From assembly GCA_044236545.1 (NCBI GenBank), contig JBIIGI010000045.1, positions 1 to 20,636 of the forward strand: 20,636 bases of DNA, written 5' to 3'. Shown here piece by piece: positions 1 through 7,245 of this stretch. The stretch comes from UBA6821 sp044236545. GTDB taxonomy: Bacteria; Verrucomicrobiota; Verrucomicrobiia; Chthoniobacterales; UBA6821. The notes beneath the pieces are model-generated. The model ran no database searches. It was given only the letters and a program-made list of their open reading frames with translations, and was not told the DNA's origin. The position numbers and the translations under genes are program-made. How positions within the stretch are numbered: the first letter of the stretch is position 1; each line of letters starts with the position of its first letter.

Positions 1-196
1 CCTGCATTTCGGTCATGAGGGCGGTTCCCTCGATGCCGTTGCGGAATCCGGGGAAATTCTCGACGGTCGAGGTGGTGGTCAGGAGCCCCCCGGGCTGCTG
101 GCCCGTGATCAGGAGGGGGTTGAGGTTCGCACGCGCGGTGTAGATGGCTGCTGTCCAGCCGGCGCAGCCGGATCCGATGATGACGACGTTTTCCAT
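1..196 (-). CDS. trxB: Thioredoxin reductase, N-terminal part (cut by window edge)
   Basis: The 65 visible residues open with an FAD-binding Rossmann motif, GSGCAGWTAAIYTARANL, followed by QPGGLLTTT and VENFPGF. This is the classic N-terminus of bacterial thioredoxin reductase, the NADPH-dependent flavoenzyme that recycles thioredoxin in the cytoplasm. The usual proline of GSGPAG is cysteine here. The ATG at 194-196 is the natural start because the FAD motif begins a few residues later. No Shine-Dalgarno sequence precedes it. The gene lies 28 bp after the DUF6428 gene on the same strand and follows arsR, so the three probably form one transcript. The C-terminal CxxC and NADPH domain lie outside the window, so a related FAD oxidoreductase cannot be fully excluded. 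Confidence 0.85.
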   Translation of the reverse strand, partial: MENVVIIGSGCAGWTAAIYTARANLNPLLITGQQPGGLLTTTSTVENFPGFRNGIEGTALMTEMQ

Positions 197-224
197 GAAG
201 GGTTTGTTTTCTTGGTTGAGTGGC

Positions 225-695
225 TCAGCAGCAGCCGCTGCCGCTGCAGCAGGAGGAGCCATCCTCCCCATCCGCTTGGGCGGGAGGGAGGCAGATCTCC
301 TTGGCGAGGCAGTCGGTGTGCTTGGTGCCGAGCGTGAAGTGGATGAGGTTCCCCGCAATCCGCGCGGATTCCAAGGGAAACTGGGAGATGAATCCATCCT
401 CATACTCGAGTTCCGCATCTAGGTCCTCCTCGCCGAGGATCGGCGCGGCGCGGTCGATGATCTCCGCGAGCTTTTCCGCGGGAAGGCGATGGTCTGTATC
501 GTCTGCCACCCAGGACTGCAGGCAGAGGTAGGAAAGCCTGCGGACGGTTGCTCCGCAGTCGAGAAAGGTCTTGTCAACGCGTCCCACCTCGGTGATGTGG
601 GCGTGGATGGGAACCAGGCCACCGTCGGGGAGGATGAACTGGAGATGATGACCGGGGTGGTCCCGGAGGATGGCGAGGAGTTCGGATGTTTTCAT
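225..695 (-). CDS. DUF6428 family protein with Cys-rich tail
   Basis: This 156-residue protein matches my memory of the DUF6428 family in its opening (MKTSELLAILRDHPGHHLQF) and in the ITEVGRVDKTFLDCGA segment. Members are usually found beside ArsR regulators, often in arsenic-resistance loci; the biochemical role is not known to me. The last ten residues, SSCCSGSGCC, hold four cysteines and look like a metal or metalloid ligand. The gene sits between arsR (upstream) and trxB (downstream) on the same strand. The ATG at 693-695 has no SD; its leader is pyrimidine-rich. An arsenic or thiol-stress role is inferred from context only. Confidence 0.75.
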   Translation of the reverse strand: MKTSELLAILRDHPGHHLQFILPDGGLVPIHAHITEVGRVDKTFLDCGATVRRLSYLCLQSWVADDTDHRLPAEKLAEIIDRAAPILGEEDLDAELEYEDGFISQFPLESARIAGNLIHFTLGTKHTDCLAKEICLPPAQADGEDGSSCCSGSGCC

Positions 696-754
696 GTGGA
701 GTGGGAGTTAGGAGCGGGATGGAATGAGCGGCCGGGCTTAGATGGATTTTTTCC

Positions 755-1099
755 TCAGCAGGCGCAGCGGAGATTTTTACGACCGGCCCGGATGACCAGG
801 TCGATGCAGCGGAAGAACTCGGGAAAGCAGGGGCAGGCGATCTGGTAATAGACATTCAGGCCGCGCTTCTCGCAGACCAGCAGTCCGCTCCTCTTCATCA
901 CGGCCAGATGCTTGGAGAGGGTGGTGATGTCGCAGCCCGCCATGTCGGTGAGTTCGTTGACACAGCACTCGCCCTGCATCAGGGCCTCCATGATCAGAAG
1001 GCGCGTGGGATGGGCCATCGCCTTGACCACCACTGAGCGCTCCCCCGCATTCGACTTGAATCTCCGGAGCACGGGTTGCCTGATGGTCATATTTGGCAT
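755..1099 (-). CDS. ArsR/SmtB-family metal-responsive repressor
   Basis: This is a winged-helix repressor of 114 residues at most. KAMAHPTRLLIMEAL (26-40) is the signature first helix. ECCVNEL (44-50), DITTLSKHLAVMKRSGLL (57-74) and VYYQI complete the winged-helix DNA-binding domain. Cysteines in ECCVNEL, in GCDIT, in ACPCF and in the terminal RCAC are plausible metal(loid) ligands. ArsR proteins normally repress their own operon until they bind metal. The longest start is ATG 1097-1099, but it lies inside a palindrome and at the -10 of a predicted promoter. ATG 1088-1090 (MTIRQP) is therefore a credible leaderless start. The DUF6428 gene and trxB follow on the same strand. The inducer is not determinable from sequence. 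Confidence 0.9.
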   Translation of the reverse strand: MPNMTIRQPVLRRFKSNAGERSVVVKAMAHPTRLLIMEALMQGECCVNELTDMAGCDITTLSKHLAVMKRSGLLVCEKRGLNVYYQIACPCFPEFFRCIDLVIRAGRKNLRCAC

Positions 1100-1125
1100 T
1101 TATGCCAAATTGTTTTTCCTGCGTC
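1091..1125 (-). promoter_or_regulatory. arsR promoter with overlapping palindromic operator
   Basis: Positions 1091-1110 form a perfect inverted repeat, ATTTGGCAT and ATGCCAAAT separated by two bases. On the minus strand TTGACG serves as a -35; after a 17-bp spacer, CATAAA (1104-1099) serves as a -10. The palindrome covers the -10 and the expected transcription start, so bound repressor would block RNA polymerase. This is the usual ArsR autoregulation geometry. The start predicted from this promoter falls at about 1092, which suggests a leaderless or near-leaderless message. Confidence 0.6.
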
Positions 1126-1195
1126 AAGGAAGCTCGGACGGGCTGATGGAGAGGCGGGGCCTTCTTCAGCGTTCCCGCCACCGATCACCGGTTAA

Positions 1196-1540
1196 CTATC
1201 CCCCCAGGCTCCGCAGGAATTGGTAGGAATAGATCCCCGTGCCGTGACCGTCACCCCATCGGAGATTCAACCCATATCCCCCCACAAACTCATACCCCTT
1301 CAGTTCGAAGCTGCCCTGCTTGTAGTTTCGATCAGGGGCATCGCCGCGACCCATGACATCGGGTTCGCCGTTGCAGACGGCACAGGGGCAGGCGCGGCGC
1401 AATTTCTCGAGCGGCAGGAACTGCTCGAGACCATCGCTCCAAGAGAGAGCCAGTTCTTTGCCGAACGGAGCCACCGCGATGAGGGAGAGGGGATTTCCCC
1501 GCAGAGACGCAGAGGCGCAGGGGGGTGTGGTTTCGCTCAT
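1196..1540 (-). CDS. DUF971 (GBBH-like N-terminal domain) protein
   Basis: The 114-residue protein (from ATG 1540) carries the DUF971 fold: LALSWSDGLEQFLPLEKLRRACPCAVC, then FELKGYEFVGGYGLNLRWGDGHGTGIYSYQFLR. In gamma-butyrobetaine hydroxylases this domain precedes the catalytic domain and binds zinc. Stand-alone versions occur in many bacteria, some near iron-sulfur or Mrp-type genes, with no firm role. CPCAVC is the probable metal site. A GTG at 1568-1570 would add ten residues; neither start has a well-spaced SD, although GAGGAG abuts the ATG. The gene follows argF by about 70 bp on the same strand. Confidence 0.75.
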   Translation of the reverse strand: MSETTPPCASASLRGNPLSLIAVAPFGKELALSWSDGLEQFLPLEKLRRACPCAVCNGEPDVMGRGDAPDRNYKQGSFELKGYEFVGGYGLNLRWGDGHGTGIYSYQFLRSLGG

Positions 1541-1611
1541 CTCCTCGTCAGTTTCCTTCGGGGTTTCCACCTAACAGTCTAACAGACTTCAGCCTAATAG
1601 TCTCTGATCCC

Positions 1612-2508
1612 CTAGCTCTTGAGCAGCGTCATCACGGCCTTCTGCGCGTGGAGGCGGTTCTCGGCCTGCCGGAAGATGGCATCGGCATGGCGCTCAAAGA
1701 CCTCGGCGGTGATCTCCTTCCCCCGATAGGCCGGGAGACAGTGAAGCACATGTGCCGAGGGGGATGCTGCCCCCACGGCGCGGTCGTTGATCTGGTAGCG
1801 AGCGAACTGGGCGGCGCGGTGCTCCGCCTCCTCCTCCTTACCCATGCTGACCCAGACATCTGTGTAGAGAATGTCGGCACCGCGGGCCGCCTCCTCGGGA
1901 TCCTCGGTGATCGTGACGGCGGCATCGGCGCGCTCCAGAAGGTCGGCGGGCGGGCGGTAGAGATCAGGGCAGGCGAGGCGCAGTTCGAAGCCGAGCCGGG
2001 CGGCGGCCCAGATCCAGGAGCGGCCCATGTTGCAGTCGGCGTCGCCGATGAAGGCGACCTTCACTCCCTCGAGAGAGCCGCGAAGCTCGCGGATGGTCAG
2101 GAGGTCGGCAAGGATCTGGCAGGGATGCTCCTCGTCGGTGAGGGCGTTGATGGTCGGGATACCCGAAAGCCGGGCGAAGGTCTCGATATCGGACTGCTTG
2201 AAGGTGCGGATGACCGCGCCGTGGAGCATGCGTCCCAGGACGCGGGCAGTGTCCTCGATCGGCTCGCCGCGGCCGAGCTGGATTTCACTGGAGGAAAGGA
2301 AGAGGACATCACCCCCGAGTTCACGGATGCCGACCTCAAAGCTGACGCGTGTCCGGGTCGAGGATTTGGAAAAGAGCATTCCCCAGCATTCCCCCGCGAG
2401 GGGCTTGGAGGTGTCGGCACCCCGGGTCGCCTTCAGCTTTTCTGCGAGGTCGACGATCTCCAGGATCTCGGCGGCGGTGAGGGACTCGATGGAGAGGAGA
2501 TTCTTCAT
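1612..2508 (-). CDS. argF: Ornithine carbamoyltransferase
   Basis: This 298-residue enzyme transfers the carbamoyl group from carbamoyl phosphate to ornithine to give citrulline (arginine synthesis, cytoplasm). The carbamoyl-phosphate motif SSTRTR is at 49-54, followed by HGAVIRT (96-102) and HPCQ (128-131). The ornithine-side loop DVWVSMGKE lies near 217-225 and the catalytic HCLPAYRG at 256-263. GDADCNMGRS replaces the common GDARNNMGNS, with Cys at the first Asn; this is a conservative family variant as far as I can judge. Length is slightly short of the usual 305-330 residues, as in many compact OTCs. The ATG at 2506-2508 has no SD. It lies 95 bp downstream of lnt on the same strand. Confidence 0.95.
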   Translation of the reverse strand: MKNLLSIESLTAAEILEIVDLAEKLKATRGADTSKPLAGECWGMLFSKSSTRTRVSFEVGIRELGGDVLFLSSSEIQLGRGEPIEDTARVLGRMLHGAVIRTFKQSDIETFARLSGIPTINALTDEEHPCQILADLLTIRELRGSLEGVKVAFIGDADCNMGRSWIWAAARLGFELRLACPDLYRPPADLLERADAAVTITEDPEEAARGADILYTDVWVSMGKEEEAEHRAAQFARYQINDRAVGAASPSAHVLHCLPAYRGKEITAEVFERHADAIFRQAENRLHAQKAVMTLLKS

Positions 2509-2603
2509 AACGGGGAAAGGTGATGTATGGATGAAGGGATCGCGAAAGCCAAGAGGAGAGAAAAGGGACGTGACAACACGGACCTGTCATCCGGGGTGAT
2601 TCA

Positions 2604-4280
2604 TCATGATCGCCGCCTCGCGGAGAGGAAGGCCGCGGCCGCCGTCGCAAGCGCAATGCCAAGGCAGGCATGCGCGAATAGGTCGCCGTGCAGCGTGTAC
2701 CAGGTCGGTTCGGGGTTCACCGGGACGGCGACCGTGGTCTGGAGGATCCCCTCGATGAACGTGTTCCCGTCGGGATTGCGCAGCATTTCCAGGATGCGTC
2801 CGAAGCGGTCGATCTGGCAGGTGATGCCCGTGTCTGCGGCGCGCAGGAGTGGCAATCCGGTCTCCACTGTCCGGATTTGGCAGTTGGCAAGGTGCTGGCG
2901 CGTGGCCACGGAATGCTCGAACCAGCCGTCGTTCGTCAGTGTCACGAGCAACTGCGCGCCGAGAGCGGCGGATCGCCTCGCCAGGTCGCCGAGCGTGTCC
3001 TCGAAGCAGATCAGCGGGCCGAGTTTCACGGGCTTGACCGAGAGCTCGAGCAGCGCGGGCCCTTTTCCCGGATCAAAGTCGTACTTCACGCGGTCTCCGA
3101 CGATCCAGGCCAGGGGCGGGAACAGCTTCCGGAACGGAACGAACTCGCCGAAGGGCACCAAGTGCACCTTGTTGTAGATCTGGGCCTCCCCGGCATGCTT
3201 TGTCAGGAGGATGGCGGAGTTGAAGTCGCCGCGGGGCTGCTCCTCATAGTGCGTGCTTCCGATCAGGAAATCGGTCCGGCTACCGGCGGCCAAGCCCTTC
3301 ACCTGCCCGTAGGTGATCTCGTCGAGGAGCAGCGGTCGCGGCGTCGCCGCCTCCGGCCAGACGACGAGATCGGGATCCATGACAAGGGCCGTGCGGGTCT
3401 GGCGTACATACCCGTCGAGGATCCGGTTCTCGCACTTCGGATCCCAGTAGTCGTAGACCGGCACGTTCCCCTGCACGGCCGCCACGCGGAGCGGCTCGGT
3501 GTCCGCGGCCGGGGCGGTGAGTTTTTTCACCCCGTAGCCGAAAACCAGCACGACAAGGAGAACCGCAATGAAAAAATCAAGATGGGGCCTTGAGCGCCCC
3601 AGCAGGATCTCGCGGCGCAGCCGCTCCACGGTGATCGCCGCGGTGGCGGCGCCGAGAACGCAGAGGAACGTCAGTCCGGCCACGCCTGTGATTCCGGCGA
3701 TCTGAATCATCGGGATGCTCCCCCTCAGGGCGATGCCGAGCGTATTCCAACCGAATCCGCTGAAGAGCGTTCCCCTCAGCCATTCGACGGCCGTCCAGGC
3801 GGCGGCGGCAAGGAGAGCGACAAGAAGGTTCCGGAACGATCCGAGCCACGCGGAGGATTTCAGGGAAGTGGCGCGCGCGTCTCCGCTCCCCCCCGCTTCA
3901 CCGAGAGGACGGAGCACCAGTCCGGCAAAAAGGGCCCAGAGTGCGTGGTAGAGACCCACAATGAGACTTAACGCGATCCAACCGGGAACGGTCACGGTGG
4001 TGATCCAGAAGAGCGAAATGAGAAACGAGACCGCCCCGGTCAACCAGCCCAGCAAAAAAGATCTGGCTCCCCATGCCATGGCGGAGGATGGCCTTGGCAG
4101 CATCCAGAGCGCCCAGCAGAGCGGGGCGAGAGACACCCACGGCAACCAGGAGAGCCAGCGGTTTTCCCACGGGGGAAAGCAGAGGCCCGTCAGGATTCCG
4201 GAAACCAAAGCCAGGATCCAGGGCATCCTGGAAAGGAACCCATCCCGGATCGATCCGCGGGAAGCACCTACGGCGCTCAT
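2604..4280 (-). CDS. lnt: Apolipoprotein N-acyltransferase
   Basis: This 558-residue inner-membrane enzyme adds the third acyl chain to the N-terminal cysteine of lipoproteins. An N-terminal block of hydrophobic helices (about 18-250) precedes a nitrilase-like domain. The catalytic triad is visible as E310 (VVWPE), K371 (YNKVHLVPFGEF) and C425 (LICFEDT). GSTHYEE, LTNDGWF and the C-terminal membrane helix also fit. I chose ATG 4278-4280 over an upstream in-frame start at 4358. Its ATGA overlaps the stop of the preceding gene, and AAAGG sits seven bases upstream. The reading starting at 4358 would prepend 26 low-complexity Arg/Gly-rich residues. It is the last gene of a coupled three-gene cluster. 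Confidence 0.95.
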   Translation of the reverse strand: MSAVGASRGSIRDGFLSRMPWILALVSGILTGLCFPPWENRWLSWLPWVSLAPLCWALWMLPRPSSAMAWGARSFLLGWLTGAVSFLISLFWITTVTVPGWIALSLIVGLYHALWALFAGLVLRPLGEAGGSGDARATSLKSSAWLGSFRNLLVALLAAAAWTAVEWLRGTLFSGFGWNTLGIALRGSIPMIQIAGITGVAGLTFLCVLGAATAAITVERLRREILLGRSRPHLDFFIAVLLVVLVFGYGVKKLTAPAADTEPLRVAAVQGNVPVYDYWDPKCENRILDGYVRQTRTALVMDPDLVVWPEAATPRPLLLDEITYGQVKGLAAGSRTDFLIGSTHYEEQPRGDFNSAILLTKHAGEAQIYNKVHLVPFGEFVPFRKLFPPLAWIVGDRVKYDFDPGKGPALLELSVKPVKLGPLICFEDTLGDLARRSAALGAQLLVTLTNDGWFEHSVATRQHLANCQIRTVETGLPLLRAADTGITCQIDRFGRILEMLRNPDGNTFIEGILQTTVAVPVNPEPTWYTLHGDLFAHACLGIALATAAAAFLSARRRS

Positions 4281-4762
4281 TTCGGAGCCTTTCCCTCTTC
4301 CCCGACCGGAACCGAGCCCCCGCCCCCGGGCACCGTCGTGTCGATGGTGACTGCGCACCGCGTGCCCGTCGGCAACCAGTGAGAGCCTTGTGTGCGATTG
4401 CCTGTTCCGGAGGCGGCGACCTCGCCCGGTTCATCCAGAAGGCGGATCACCACGGCGGAGGCGTCGGAGGCTGGTTTTACCGAAACCACCTCGCCACGAA
4501 GCGTCCGGGGATCCTTTCCGACGGTGATGCGGGCCGTCTGGCCCGGGCGGATCAAGACCGCCGCTCCTTTTGGAAATCGAACCGCAAGCCGGCTCTCCGG
4601 CCATTCAGGTTCCAGAACCACCCCGTCGGCGCTGGAAAAGACACGTCCCGAATAGTTCCTCCAAGTCGCCCATGTCCCCGCCACGCAGAGCAGGAGAAGA
4701 CCCGCGACGAGAATCCATCCGGCATGGAGCGCCTTATTCCTTCCTTCCGGTCGAGCTGTCAT
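4277..4762 (-). CDS. Single-span membrane protein with HlyD-like beta segment
   Basis: Not recognised as a named family. The 161 residues have a short basic N-terminus, one membrane helix (WILVAGLLLLCVAGTWATW, about 16-34), and an extracytoplasmic part rich in beta-type residues. In that part, LAVRFPKGAAVLIRPGQTARITV and LRGEVVSVKP resemble the beta-barrel segment of HlyD/membrane-fusion proteins, without the coiled-coil hairpin. The C-terminus is Gly/Pro rich. Its ATGA start overlaps the stop of the upstream secreted protein gene, and its own stop overlaps the lnt start. This implies translational coupling and a shared envelope role, possibly in lipoprotein maturation or export. That role is inference. 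Confidence 0.7.
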   Translation of the reverse strand: MTARPEGRNKALHAGWILVAGLLLLCVAGTWATWRNYSGRVFSSADGVVLEPEWPESRLAVRFPKGAAVLIRPGQTARITVGKDPRTLRGEVVSVKPASDASAVVIRLLDEPGEVAASGTGNRTQGSHWLPTGTRCAVTIDTTVPGGGGSVPVGEEGKAPK

Positions 4763-5358
4763 GGGGCTGCGGTTGTCGCGGGCTGGGCCGAGGTGTTGCG
4801 AAGATCGGATGCCTTGGGCGGGAGCATGATGTCGGTCGGGGAGAAGGGTTGTTTTTTCTTTTTCTGCGACGGCGAGTTCTCCTGTCCCATCAGTGGAAAT
4901 CCGTTCACCAGGCGCGCCTCGTCGGCCATCGTGAGCCCGCGGGGGATAACGAAGAGCCCGTCCTTCACCGGGGCGTCGACGAGGACATCGACGGCCTGGC
5001 GGCCATTCACCATCACCGCCAGCACGCTGCCCCGCTTCTCCATCGAGTATTGGGTCAGGAGGTTGGATCCGTGACCGTCAAGGCGGAGATAGGCGCCACC
5101 GCTCCCGTCCGGCGACTTGAAGGGGTATACCGATTTCACCTCGTGCTCCGTGAGCAGGGGCATGATCGAGAGGTAGGCCTTCCTGCCATCAATCAACTCC
5201 ACGGGGATGACGAACTTTTCACCATCCTCGGCGCTTCCCTCGCCGTGGATCCGGATCGTGAACTGATCTTTCTTCTTGTTGGAGGAGCCGGCCAGAAGCC
5301 GGGGCTCCATCGCCAACAACAGGCCCAGCGCTCCGATCAGAATGAGGATGCGGTTCAT
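4759..5358 (-). CDS. Secreted protein resembling the SecD periplasmic (P1 head) domain
   Basis: This 199-residue protein starts with a signal peptide (MNRILILIGALGLLLAM..., cleavage near AG-SS). The central part (about 60-160) runs PLLTEHEVKSV, GGAYLRLDGHGSNLL, KRGSVLAVMVNGRQAVDVLVDAPV, GLFVIPRGLT. It parallels the SecD P1 head pattern as I remember it: LLT-x-DV, G-x-AL-x-L-T-x-G, RLAIVLDG, APV and GxF. No membrane-channel part of SecD is present. A Lys-rich stretch (SQKKKKQP) and a disordered tail follow. ATG 5356-5358 is preferred to an in-frame start at 5394 because it begins the signal peptide. It heads the cluster with the membrane protein and lnt. The SecD resemblance is by eye and needs a profile search. 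Confidence 0.65.
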   Translation of the reverse strand: MNRILILIGALGLLLAMEPRLLAGSSNKKKDQFTIRIHGEGSAEDGEKFVIPVELIDGRKAYLSIMPLLTEHEVKSVYPFKSPDGSGGAYLRLDGHGSNLLTQYSMEKRGSVLAVMVNGRQAVDVLVDAPVKDGLFVIPRGLTMADEARLVNGFPLMGQENSPSQKKKKQPFSPTDIMLPPKASDLRNTSAQPATTAAP

Positions 5359-5425
5359 GCTGTGCAGCCTATCCGGACGGGATAACATTTGCAACCGGGG
5401 GCCCCGTCGGGTTACGCCTCAAGCA

Positions 5426-6100
5426 ATGTCTCCCTCATCTTTTGCCTCTACGCTCCTGCTCACGGCCCTCCTGCTGGCGGGAATGGGTGCACCCCTCCGC
5501 GCCCAGAGCACAGACGCCGTCAGCAAGGAAGAGATCCGGGATATCTCTCTGACGGGCCCCAGCGCGGACAGTCCTTTCTACATTGAACGTCAGGAGGCGA
5601 AGGCGGCCATGGCCGAGGCTGGTCGCGAGGGATACGGCATGTATGCCCCCAAGCCTCCACGACCATCGGTCGGAAAACAGATGAAAAAATTCTTCTCCGG
5701 AATGTTCTCCTCCGCGAAGTTCGACGGCGGGAGCGGACCTCTCCCGCTGCTACTCTCCGTGGAGCCGTCCGACTTCTCTCTCTCCTCGTGCGGCGAAATC
5801 GATGTCACCCTCAAGGTCTCCAACTCCCGGCGGGAGACCCTCTCCCTGGTCTATCCTAACGAACAGCGTCTGGAGATCATCACCAAGTCCCCCTCGGGCA
5901 ACGTGATCGGACGCTGGTCGGAAGACCGCGCCTTCGATCCCATGAATGGCTTCGTCGCGATCAATCCCGCGGAATTCGTCGTCTACACGGAAAAGATCCC
6001 TACCCGGGCCATGAAGGCCGGGGAGACCTACACCATCGAGGCCTCACTTGCGGGGCAGGAGGGATACACCGCCTCCACGACGATCACGCCGCGGCCATAG
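5426..6100 (+). CDS. Secreted BsuPI-like domain protein
   Basis: This 224-residue protein has a signal peptide (SFASTLLLTALLLAGMGAPLRAQ, cleavage after AQ). A linker rich in charged residues follows, then a C-terminal immunoglobulin-like domain (about 110-222). LKVSNSRRETLSLVYPNEQRLEIITKSPSGNVIGRWS and the closing KAGETYTIEASLAG resemble the BsuPI (intracellular proteinase inhibitor) family. In that family the pattern marks a beta-sandwich often found in secreted proteins of unknown target. Inhibitor activity is not implied. ATG 5426 is chosen because it opens the signal peptide, although the frame stays open to 5276. It is divergent from the lnt cluster, with 67 bp between starts. No SD is visible. 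Confidence 0.75.
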   Translation: MSPSSFASTLLLTALLLAGMGAPLRAQSTDAVSKEEIRDISLTGPSADSPFYIERQEAKAAMAEAGREGYGMYAPKPPRPSVGKQMKKFFSGMFSSAKFDGGSGPLPLLLSVEPSDFSLSSCGEIDVTLKVSNSRRETLSLVYPNEQRLEIITKSPSGNVIGRWSEDRAFDPMNGFVAINPAEFVVYTEKIPTRAMKAGETYTIEASLAGQEGYTASTTITPRP

Positions 6101-6106
6101 GGCCGC
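6091..6106. terminator. Short hairpin over the stop codon
   Basis: GCGGCC ATAG GGCCGC is a perfect six-bp inverted repeat with the stop codon of the BsuPI-like gene in its loop. No T-tract follows, so terminator function is only a possibility between two convergent genes. Confidence 0.25.
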
Positions 6107-6154
6107 ATCGGAACCAGGTTCCTGGGCATGGGCCATGGGGACGGCCCCGATCAC

Positions 6155-6625
6155 CTATGCCCGATCACCGGCCTTCTTAAAAAAGGCAGCGGTCGCCTTG
6201 TGGCGGGAGCGAAACATGATCGTGAAAACAACCCTCATCACGGTCGCATCAAGCAGCCTGCCAAGGAATCCGAACGGAAGCGCATACTCGACGCGGTCGG
6301 TCATTACCGTTCCCGATCCCTCAGCGCGGAAGAGGTGCTGATGCCGCCAGTGACGGAAGGGGGATTTTCTCGCCCCGTCGACAAGCCGGCCGTGAGGCAC
6401 GGCCTCCTGCCAGATTCCGACCCACTCCAGCGGCAGACCGAACTGGCTCACGCGCACACGGAACTCTTCCCCGGCCCTTGCAGGCACGGAGCATTCCACG
6501 CGCTCGACCCGCAGGGAGGGCGGGGAAATCCTCTCGATGTTGTGCGGATTTTCATGGAAGGCGTAGACCTCCGGAGGGGAAGCATCGAGCAGGACGCTGC
6601 GCTGGAAAACGGAGAACGGTGACAT
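6155..6625 (-). CDS. SRPBCC-superfamily (cyclase/dehydrase-like) protein
   Basis: The 156-residue sequence has the START/Bet v1-like pattern. It runs FQRSVLLDASPPEVYAFHENPHNIERISPPSLRV at the N-terminus, FRHWRHQHLFRAEGSGTVMTDRVEYALPFGFLG in the middle, and a C-terminal helix with MFRSRHKATAAFF. These small proteins bind hydrophobic ligands; similar ones sit beside DoxX, short-chain dehydrogenase or nucleoside-epimerase genes, none of which is present here. The ligand is unknown. The ATG at 6623-6625 lacks an SD. It converges with the BsuPI-like gene and is divergent from acpP. Confidence 0.8.
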   Translation of the reverse strand: MSPFSVFQRSVLLDASPPEVYAFHENPHNIERISPPSLRVERVECSVPARAGEEFRVRVSQFGLPLEWVGIWQEAVPHGRLVDGARKSPFRHWRHQHLFRAEGSGTVMTDRVEYALPFGFLGRLLDATVMRVVFTIMFRSRHKATAAFFKKAGDRA

Positions 6626-6733
6626 TCAATGACCAGCGGATCAGAAGAGACTCCACTTGGATAGTTGGAAAATTATTGCAAATCCACTCTGCGCCCTTTA
6701 CTCGTGCAACGTTATCCAGTACCAAAAAAACCC

Positions 6734-6979
6734 ATGTCTGAAAAAACCATCGAAGAAAAAGTCCGCGACATCATCGTCGAGCAGCTCGGCGTGACCGCTG
6801 AACAAGTCACCACCAACGCCTCGTTCATCGAGGATCTCGGGGCCGATTCCCTCGACACCGTCGAGCTAGTCATGGCCTTCGAGGAAGAGTTCGGCGTGGA
6901 AGTCCCCGACGAGGATGCCGAGAAGCTCCAGAAGGTGGGCGATGTCGTGAAGTATATCGAGGAGAAGCAGGCCAAGTAA
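6734..6979 (+). CDS. acpP: Acyl carrier protein
   Basis: This 81-residue acidic protein carries growing acyl chains in fatty-acid synthesis. The phosphopantetheine site is Ser39 in the DSLD motif (FIEDLGADSLDTVELVMAFEEEFG). Length and the C-terminal VGDVVKYIEE helix are typical. The ATG at 6734 directly precedes MSEKTIEEKV, the standard ACP start; the frame is open to 6665, but those residues are not ACP-like. An A-rich leader (CCAAAAAAACCC) without SD precedes it. A strong intrinsic terminator follows at once. Unusually, no fab genes flank it. Confidence 0.97.
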   Translation: MSEKTIEEKVRDIIVEQLGVTAEQVTTNASFIEDLGADSLDTVELVMAFEEEFGVEVPDEDAEKLQKVGDVVKYIEEKQAK

Positions 6980-7005
6980 TCCCCCGCCAAACCCAACCTT
7001 TCGAA

Positions 7006-7041
7006 AACGCCGCATCCACAAGGGTGCGGCGTTTTTCTTTT
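7006..7041 (+). terminator. Intrinsic terminator of acpP
   Basis: A 12-bp stem (7006-7017 with 7022-7033, one T:G wobble) closes on loop ACAA and is followed by TTTCTTTT. It begins 27 bases after the acpP stop, so acpP is probably a single-gene transcript. Confidence 0.9.
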
Positions 7042-7245
7042 CGGGCGCGATGGCGACACCGTGCATCAGGCGCAACGGAGCACCCCCGATGACAACCTCA
7101 GTCGCGGGGTCGACTCCAAACTTGTCATGCATCCACCGAATGATCATTGTCGCCACACCCGCGTCCCCCAGTATGGACGGCCCGCGGGGGCACCCCCGGC
7201 TTCAAACGACGATTTGCTCCAGCCGGCCATCACCTCAAACCCCAT
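7042..7245. other. Intergenic stretch with a possible decayed minus-strand gene fragment
   Basis: No intact gene is seen between the acpP terminator and the TIM-barrel gene. On the minus strand a short open frame from about 7172 to 7044 reads as protein-like: ILGDAGVATMIIRWMHDKF, then GVDPATEVVIGGAPLRLMHG. A stop lies just upstream of it and the acpP terminator just downstream. I do not recognise the family. It may be a gene remnant or chance. Confidence 0.3.

Noticed and set aside
1525..2523. A 332-codon plus-strand ORF
   Set aside because: Exactly antisense to argF, whose motifs are complete on the minus strand.
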